A program made the translations under genes and the position numbers. From Omphiscola glabra (lineage: Eukaryota > Mollusca > Gastropoda > Lymnaeidae), in assembly GCA_964017045.1 (NCBI GenBank), contig OZ024807.1:10104393-10168392 (forward strand): a stretch of 64,000 nt of DNA, given 5' to 3'. Below are positions 57,280 to 64,000 of the stretch, piece by piece. The notes beneath the pieces were generated by a model that did not search any database, had not been told where the DNA came from, and worked only from the letters and a program-made list of their open reading frames with translations. Position 1 is the stretch's first letter. Every line of letters begins with the position of its first letter.

Positions 57280-57580
57280 CAAATCGTTAAATTTGAATGG
57301 CTGTTCAAAAGACAGAACGAGGTGGTTTATTATTGCACAATGGGGAAAATGCTGAATTTTTAAGTGCCTGGATAGACAAGGGTTGAATAGTTTTGACATT
57401 GCCTTGTGTGATCTTTCAATTGATTCTCAATTCTTCAAAATTGTAATCCGGCACGTGAAGACAATCACCTTTTCAAAATGTGTTTTGAAACCAGATTCAA
57501 ACTAATTCCCTCCACCCCCACCCTCGAATTTATGTAACTGCGTGGTCCGGCAACGTAAGGCTGATGGACCGGTGCCGGTA
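54975..57580. other. AT-rich gene desert with homopolymers
   Basis: No gene recognised. It holds an A-tract of about 40 (55834-55874), G-tract (56733-56752), C-tract (56830-56841) and a T-tract of about 33 (57244-57276). The segment at 57060-57225 before the A/T tracts (CAAGTTTCAGCTCGATTG) resembles an interspersed mollusc repeat, perhaps a SINE, but I cannot prove it. Confidence 0.5.
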
Positions 57581-57633
57581 GACCACCATTTGTGGGGGGG
57601 GGGGTACGTTGATTTGTAGTACTTCATTTAAAA

Positions 57634-57822
57634 GTGCATGTTCTTGAAAGTCTTGTGTATGTTCCTGAAAGTCTTGTGTTTGTTCCTGAAAGTCTTGTGT
57701 ATTTCCTGAAAGTTTTGTGTATATTCCTGAAAGTTTTGTGTATATTCCTGAAAGTTTTGTGTATGTTCCTGAAAGTCTTGTGTATGTTCCTGAAAGTCTT
57801 GTGCATGTTCCTGAAAGTATTA
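57634..57822. repeat. 21-bp tandem repeat
   Basis: Nine copies of GTTCCTGAAAGTCTTGTGTA T with single-base variants. Confidence 0.95.
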
Positions 57823-58557
57823 TAATATGGAGAAAATGAATCTAAATTATTTAAGGACGAAAAGTCCAACCCCCTTACCGGCTGAACTACGTGTTTTAAG
57901 CTGAGTGTTGACATTTGTCAAGAATTGGTTGACCTTCTGAAACACGGGAAGCGTCCAGTCACCAGGCGACCACCCGTAAAGCGTTGACAAAATGAAACTT
58001 TCAATGTTGTTCCTGGACACGAGGACAAATTTCTTTTAGGATCCACGAGTGTCCTTTCATCCCGCCCCTCCTCATCCCCCATCTCCCGCACCTTTTCTCG
58101 CTTTTCCTCCCTTCTTACCCATACACACACCCACACAACCGAATAGCTCCCAAGTTAAACGGAAAGTAATGTACCTCTCCGAGTCGACCAGTCTGATTGG
58201 CTGCCCGCTCATGCATGTCAACTGTCATTGGTTAATCCATCACGCTAACGATGTCTCACGGATCATATGATTGGTTGATGACATGCAATCAGGACATCGG
58301 ACAGACTATGGTAGGCGACGAGGGGTTGGGAGAGTCAGGCCCGTGGGGTGGGTGTCGGAGGGTGAGGGGCGTAGTGGGGGTTGTCTGATGAAAGTTTTAT
58401 TGTTAGTGTTGAGCCGCAATGCATAGAGAATGAAATACAAGGAAAGTCTCCATAAGGAAATATTCAGATTTTCTCTTTATATCACACCCTCAAAACCTTC
58501 CTCACACCTAACTATAACCCTCACCCAAAAACCCACAACAAATAACAACTCACTAAC

Positions 58558-58610
58558 AGTGGCGTAGCTAGGGTTTAGTTACGCCCGGGGCGCGCTAAAA
58601 AAAGTCTGCA
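58558..58610. mobile_element. Single end of a CAGTGGCGTAGCTA hAT-like MITE
   Basis: CAGTGGCGTAGCTAGGGTTT matches the ends of the elements at 19299 and 60409, but no opposite end was found nearby. Probably a truncated copy. Confidence 0.4.
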
Positions 58611-59239
58611 GTGTTCCAAAAAAATGCCACCCGGTATACGTTGATAAAAACGCGTCAATTGGGGTGGACTGCCCCCCCCCACCTTTTTTTTTCGCACTCC
58701 CCCTTCCCACGCCAGTGGTTACCGATATTTCATGGCCTAACTATGACAAAAAAAAAAAAACATTGGCGTATTCAAAGAATCGATTGCGGCTTATCAAAAT
58801 CAACACTTAAGGAGCTAGCACGTCTGTAACAATGAGCCAAAAAACTGTTGTTGTTTGATCAACTAGATTATTTTCCCCCAAGAAAATGTAGCGCCACCTT
58901 GTACGGTTTTTAATATGGGTTTTTGTGTGTTCAACTTTTAACTTATAAAAAATTAAGAATTTTTTTTTCTTTCTAAAATGTTATTTTACGGAGGGCGCTC
59001 AAAGTAGAATAACATACTGGCTTTTGGTCAGGGATATTTGGGGTGACAGGGGCGCAAATCTCTGGTGATGGAGGTTACATTGTCTCGATGACGGAAGTTT
59101 ATCGTGCTTATTGCCGTGTGTGAGTGAGTTCCGTCCTATATCTGTGTGTGAAAGAGCTCCTCAGTGAGTGTGTGTGTGCGTGTGTGCGTGTATATATGAG
59201 TGTTTTTGGGTGGGGGTGAACTAGGCGGGACATCAAATC

Positions 59240-59526
59240 CTCAAAGGAGACAGCATGTTCCCATCAAAGGAGACAGCATGTTCCCATCAGCGGAGACAGC
59301 AGGTTCCCATCAGAGGAGACAGCATGTTCCCACCAGAGGAGACAGCATGTTCCCATCAGAAGAGACAGCATGTTCCCATCAAAGGAGACAGCATGTTCCC
59401 ATCAGAGGAGACAGCATGCTCCCATCAGAGGAGACAGCATGTTCCCATCAGAGGAGACATCATGTTCCCATCAGAGGAGACAGCATGTTCCCATCAAAGA
59501 AGACAGCATGTTCCCATCAGAGGAGA
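59240..59526. repeat. 23-bp tandem repeat
   Basis: Twelve copies of GAGACAGCATGTTCCCATCA plus GAG or AAG. Because 23 is not a multiple of three, all three plus frames read open in turn. Confidence 0.95.
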
Positions 59527-59789
59527 AAATAACCGATATTAAAAAGGAGAGCTGATCACAACGAATGAGTGAGAACATAAAATAAAAAGATGGATTTCGG
59601 ATGTTTTTTTTTTCTTCCTTGAAAATTGTTTATTTTCTATCTTTACAATTTTGGCCCAGACATTAAATGGAAAATAATTTCGAAACGGCGTAACTAGAAA
59701 ACTCCCTCCCACACCAAATTTTTTATTATTATTATTTTTTTTTTTTAAATTTTAAAATCCGCTTTATGGATTAGTTCCAAGCGTTCAGG

Positions 59790-59866
59790 TGTACAGCTAA
59801 AATCACGTTCAATTTCACGTTCAATATCACGTTCAATATCGAGTTCAATATCGAGTTCACTATCGC
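59790..59866. repeat. 12-bp tandem repeat
   Basis: Six to seven units of TTCAATATCACG / TTCAATATCGAG. Confidence 0.9.
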
Positions 59867-59969
59867 ACGGAGCTGTCCGCATGTAGGTCAATGCTGGGAC
59901 TGTCGGACTGTAACGGAAGTTATGGCTTGAGTGTTCATCACTAACTATAGAAGCCATGCATCACCTTCA

Positions 59970-59998
59970 ACCCCCCCCCCCCCCCCCCCTTTTTTTTT
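59970..59998. repeat. C-tract plus T-tract
   Basis: Run of about 19 C's followed by 9-10 T's. Confidence 0.9.
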
Positions 59999-60408
59999 TC
60001 CTCTCCCGTGATTCGAAAATGTATCTTAAAGGATAATTTGGAATGCACAGGGATCTACAAATGTGTTGGTGAATGCTTTGAAATGAAAAGACCTTTTGAA
60101 TCTGAAACGTCCCACGCGAATTCGGATAATGTTTAAAATCAGTTGAATGAATGTCTAGCACTAACGAAGCCCGAAATGTTTAGTGAACATCGATCTGGTG
60201 AAGTTCTTGTAAATATGTTCTGAAATATTTGAGGTCAAATAGCGCCCTAATATGGACGACACCGCAATGTATACGCGTATGTGTCGCTCTTTTTTAACTT
60301 TTTACATCACGAATTTCGATGAAAATTGGGGGGATGCGACCTACCCACTCAACATCATGTTCGATCTGCGCTATTCACTGTGGTGTATTAATTTATACGA
60401 GAAGTCAG

Positions 60409-60600
60409 CAGAGGCGTAGCTAAGGGGGAGGGCAGGAGGGGAGGAATGTCCCTGGGCGCCAGACTAGTTAGGGGCGCCTAAAAGTGCTTTGGTATTATTT
60501 TATTGATGAAAATAATGGGTTTGAGATTTGAAAAAGAGAAAGGGAGGCTCTTTAAAATGAATCTTGTCCCCGGGCGCCAAACTCTCTAGCTACGCCTCTG
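60409..60600. mobile_element. hAT-like MITE with CAGAGGCGTAGCTA ends, copy 2
   Basis: 192 bp with ends CAGAGGCGTAGCTA / TAGCTACGCCTCTG and flanking 8-mers GAAGTCAG (60401-60408) and GAAGTCGT (60601-60608). The inside is the reverse complement of copy 1, with an extra G-rich insert near the left end. Confidence 0.85.
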
Positions 60601-60836
60601 GAAGTCGTAGAATCGCGTTCTCACTTGCCCTGGCTTACGTCGTTTCCGACGATTGCGTTTCTGTTTTCAATTTGTCATAGAAACCATTTTTGTGATGCCT
60701 GTTTAACAAATAATGTTACATTTAAGTTATACACCACATACCCAGATATACCGCAATTAACCACTTTTACAAAACCCTAAACGAGAGGGTGCGACAGAGC
60801 AGCAGGTGCTACCTGCACGCGAGTATAGCCGGCTAC

Positions 60837-61037
60837 CATGGGCGCCCGCAAGTAGTGGCAAGGTGGGGCACTTGCCCCCCCCCCCCCCAATTGATTGATT
60901 AAAAAAAATGTTTAGACAAAAATAGACAAAAAATTTATTAAAGTAAAGAGAAAATAAAGAGAAAGTATTTTGCCCCCCCCCCTGGGAAAATATTTTGCTC
61001 CCCCTCCCCCCTAGAAAATTTTCTGCGGGTGCCCCTG
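60837..61037. mobile_element. hAT MITE with GGGCGCCCGC/GCGGGTGCCC ends
   Basis: 201 bp bounded by CATGGGCGCCCGCAAG and TTCTGCGGGTGCCCCTG with a perfect 8-bp target duplication CCGGCTAC (60829-60836 and 61038-61045). The interior has C-tracts and TTGATTGATT. No coding capacity. Confidence 0.88.
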
Positions 61038-61106
61038 CCGGCTACATAACATCGAACCGTACTAGAATGGACGACAGGATTGCGATGCTTATTGTCCTCT
61101 GCGATG

Positions 61107-61630
61107 GTTGACAATGTTGTAAATGTTGATAATGTTGACAATGTTGTAAATGTTGATAATGTTGACAATGTTGTAAATGTTGATAATGTTGACAATGTTG
61201 TAAATGTTGATAATGTTGACAATGTTGTAAATGTTGATAATGTTGACAATGTTGTAAATGTTGATAATGTTGACAATGTTGTAAATGTTGATAATGTTGA
61301 CAATGTTGTAAATGTTGATAATGTTGACAATGTTGTAAATGTTGATAATGTTGACAATGTTGTAAATGTTGAAAATGTTGTAAATGTTGATAATGTTGAC
61401 AATGTTGTAAATGTTGATAATGTTGACAATGTTGTAAATGTTGATAATGTTGACAATGTTGTAAATGTTGATAATGTTGACAATGTTGTAAATGTTGATA
61501 ATGTTGACAATGTTGTAAATGTTGATAATGTTGACAATGTTGTAAATGTTGATAATGTTGACAATGTTGTAAATGTTGATAATGTTGACAATGTTTGATA
61601 AATGTTGATAATGTTGACAATGTTGTAAAT
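61107..61630. repeat. 27-bp repeat made of three 9-bp monomers
   Basis: About 19 units, each AATGTTGTA AATGTTGAT AATGTTGAC. The AATGTTGNN core is constant. One unit lacks the middle monomer (about 61368-61376) and one monomer near 61592 has an extra T. Six-frame openness on both strands follows from the period. Confidence 0.95.
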
Positions 61631-61639
61631 GTCACCATT

Positions 61640-63420
61640 AGTACACCGCCCCGATTAGTAGTTTTAATAAGCAATACGCCTTCCCCGATTATTAAGGAAT
61701 TCCAGTGTGGAGAGTAATCACATGCAGTCAGCGGTGTATTGCCAAATTCGTAACAAAGGGTTCGCAGTTAGTATGTCCCCTTATGCCATATCGGTCTCCG
61801 CCAGTCAGTCAAATTACGATTAGGGGATCTGGCGTCTGGGCCCACGAAGCTCCTTCAGCAGTGTTTCGGGTCCAGTTATAAACAAAGATTTTCTATAATA
61901 AAGATGAGAAAGTCTGGTAATCAACTAAATTCCTACCAGCGCGACATCTAGCCTGTGACTTGTTGTTCTGAGTTTCACTTTTTTTGCTTAGAGCTGAATT
62001 TCGCTATATTTTTGCCGAAAGGCTAAACTGTAAAGTAATATTTATGCAATTTATATAAAAATTTGTAGACACAGACATTTTTTTTAATTAAAAAAAATTA
62101 GATTTTTAAAAAATTAGTACTTGATTTTAGGCATATTTATTATTTTGAACTAACGGTTCCCACGAACCTGACCGAACCGGCTCCAAACCACCACTGCATG
62201 CAGTAAACGAACTAAAGATAATTATTAGATTTTGAGCGGTAATAATGGAAAATGATATCAACAATCTCAAGCATATTCGGAAAGTCCACTTTTGTAAATT
62301 TTATTCAGACCCACAGAGCGATAACGTAAATAACGAAACAAATATAAAAGCTAAATAAAATATTTAAAAAAAACGATCAAAAACCACCAACAAAAAAAAT
62401 ATATTAAAAATCCCATATTGGACGCAGCTATCATTTTAAAATGTGTCCATAAGCGGAGAATCTCATTTTGGCCAGAGATTGATGTCACTTCCGTTATAAT
62501 GCACCTCTTCCGCACGTGATGTTTAGTTCATTGAGCAAACAACGAGTCTGCCCCGCCGACCAGGCTATGATCACCTCATACAAAGCAGCCCCGGGCCTCA
62601 CGTCGGCCTCGGGGCCCATTCAAGGTCGAGATTTGAAAGTTCGCGGAGCGTGACAAATCCCCATTTCTTCAGGGCATTGTCTGGTCCCCCAACGCACGGA
62701 CAACCGGGGCCGTTGTCGCAGCTGGTGAAGACCAGTGATGAGGTGGACGGTGACGTCGGTTTGATGGTGATTAATGACGCCGCCGCAACAGCCGATGATG
62801 ATCGTGGTGTGGCCTCATACGTCGCGGGTCAGCGGACAATGGGGCCACGTGTGTTTGCGTTTGTATCTGTTCCGCCATGTTGAGCCCAAACGCAACGACA
62901 CGCACACACACACCCACACACACAAGCAAATACACACACAACATTGACTGTTTACTACATTTCCATTCTTTTAATATAAACGTATTTATCATCCCCGGCA
63001 TTTTACGTGGAAATTCAGATGGGACGTCAAAACTTGATACAAAACAATGGACGTACCGACCAAAAGACTTCCCAGCAAGAAAATAGTAAACAAAGAAGGA
63101 AAAAAAAAGCACAAAACACAAACTGAGTTATAACAAAAAAACAAACAGAATATATTGTCTGAGAGTCCGATGATGAACGTTGAGTTTTACTTTAAACATT
63201 TTATTTGTTTGTTTCGTTGTATAGGTCGGGGATACAGCAAATAATGCATCCAAGTAAAGACCAAGAGGCCGTCACAATTTGTAAGTCATGGTTCAGAGTT
63301 CATAATGAAAATAAGTTGTGCTGTCCGATTCAGGGTTCCCGGGACAAATCTCGAGTGTGGCCATCCCGGTCATCCCGGCCATCCCGGTGAGTTAAAATTA
63401 AGTAATTGGTACTTTGGTGA
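61640..63420. other. Stretch without recognised gene
   Basis: Mixed composition with AT-rich part (62040-62410) and a CA-rich tract (62897-62940). Short frames at 62650-62883 and 63205-63390 show no domain or homology that I recognise. Confidence 0.5.
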
Positions 63421-63451
63421 GTAATTTTAGGGAGGTTGAGCGGCGGCCTTT

Positions 63452-63565
63452 GGAGCCCCTGAGAGGGTAACTTTGGGGTCCCTGAGAGGGTAACTTTGGG
63501 GTCCTTGAGAGGGGAACTTTGGGGTCCCTGAGAGGGGAACTTTGGGGTCCCTGAGAGGGGAACTT
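63452..63565. repeat. ~24-bp tandem repeat
   Basis: Five copies of CCCTGAGAGGGGAACTTTGG plus GGT. The first two have GGTAACTTT. Confidence 0.93.
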
Positions 63566-63728
63566 TAGGATAGGGCTTAACGTTCGTGGCAAGTAAATGG
63601 GTCAATAGTTTGAGAAGGTGACAACCATCCTTTCCACCCCCCCCCCCCCTTAACCATCAACCTCTCATAGATCGTTCAAAAAAGTGATGATCCCAATACT
63701 AAAAATTATACACAGGCGCCTGTATTGA

Positions 63729-64000
63729 ATAGCTCAGTTACAGTATGGAATAGCTCAGTTACAGTATGGAATAGCTCAGTTACAGTATGGAATAGCTCAG
63801 TTACAGTATGGAATAGCTCAGTTACAGTATGGAATAGCTCAGTTACAGTATGGAATAGCTCAGTTACAGTATGGAATAGCTCAGTTACAGTATGGAATAG
63901 CTCAGTTACAGTATGGAATAGCTCAGTTACAGTATGGAATAGCTCAGTTACAGTATGGAATAGCTCAGTTACAGTATGGAATAGCTCAGTTACAGTATGG
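63729..64000. repeat. 21-bp tandem repeat reaching the window edge
   Basis: Thirteen essentially identical copies of GAATAGCTCAGTTACAGTAT plus G. The array continues past the window, so its length is unknown. The uniformity suggests recent amplification. Confidence 0.97.

Noticed and set aside
60938..61674. Low-complexity frames of more than 170 codons on both strands
   Set aside because: Translation of the 9/27-bp array.
62650..62883. 77-codon plus-strand frame
   Set aside because: No recognisable motif or codon bias and open on both strands for similar lengths.

Overview
The window is animal nuclear DNA: AT-rich, intron-rich, with GT-AG introns, no bacterial operons, and many mini- and microsatellites, hAT-type MITEs and decayed non-LTR retrotransposons. 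A pond-snail-like gastropod is the best guess. The reasons are two SPIN-type hAT MITEs (SPIN has been reported in the snail Lymnaea), a tRNA-derived SINE remnant and invertebrate-like versions of conserved proteins. This is inference; no species marker was searched.

Four genes are supported. (1) 1-9417, plus: the C-terminal ~2,016 codons of an MLL/trithorax histone H3K4 methyltransferase (KMT2A/B type). A giant disordered exon is followed by FYRC, WIN, SET and post-SET in seven exons. (2) 12565-17200, minus: an 11-exon gene for a ~399-aa SPFH/Band-7-like protein with a coiled-coil tail, of unknown function, tail-to-tail with KMT2. (3) 20575-34564, plus: a nine-exon upstream stimulatory factor (USF) gene, bHLH-leucine zipper, head-to-head with gene 2. 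Its intron 7 holds a 36-bp minisatellite that repeats the exon-7 splice donor, an antisense RPL13 retrocopy and, just past exon 8, a SPIN MITE. (4) 43300-48868, minus: a GC-rich three-exon gene for a ~972-aa basic, disordered protein ending in a possible RIIa/DPY-30-like dimerisation helix pair.

The rest is accessory DNA. From about 34.6 to 43 kb lie the USF 3' region and repeats. From 44 to 64 kb at least twelve tandem arrays alternate with MITEs, non-LTR remnants and homopolymer tracts. Several arrays sit inside, or are made from, the 3' ends of non-LTR retrotransposons, so these tails appear to seed new minisatellites.

The genes do not form a pathway. KMT2 and USF both act on promoter chromatin, but their proximity is not evidence of a joint function. 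No clear new defence or enzymatic system was found. The most unusual structures are the splice-donor minisatellite abutting USF exon 7, minisatellites born from retrotransposon tails, and hAT MITEs that reuse the same target site.
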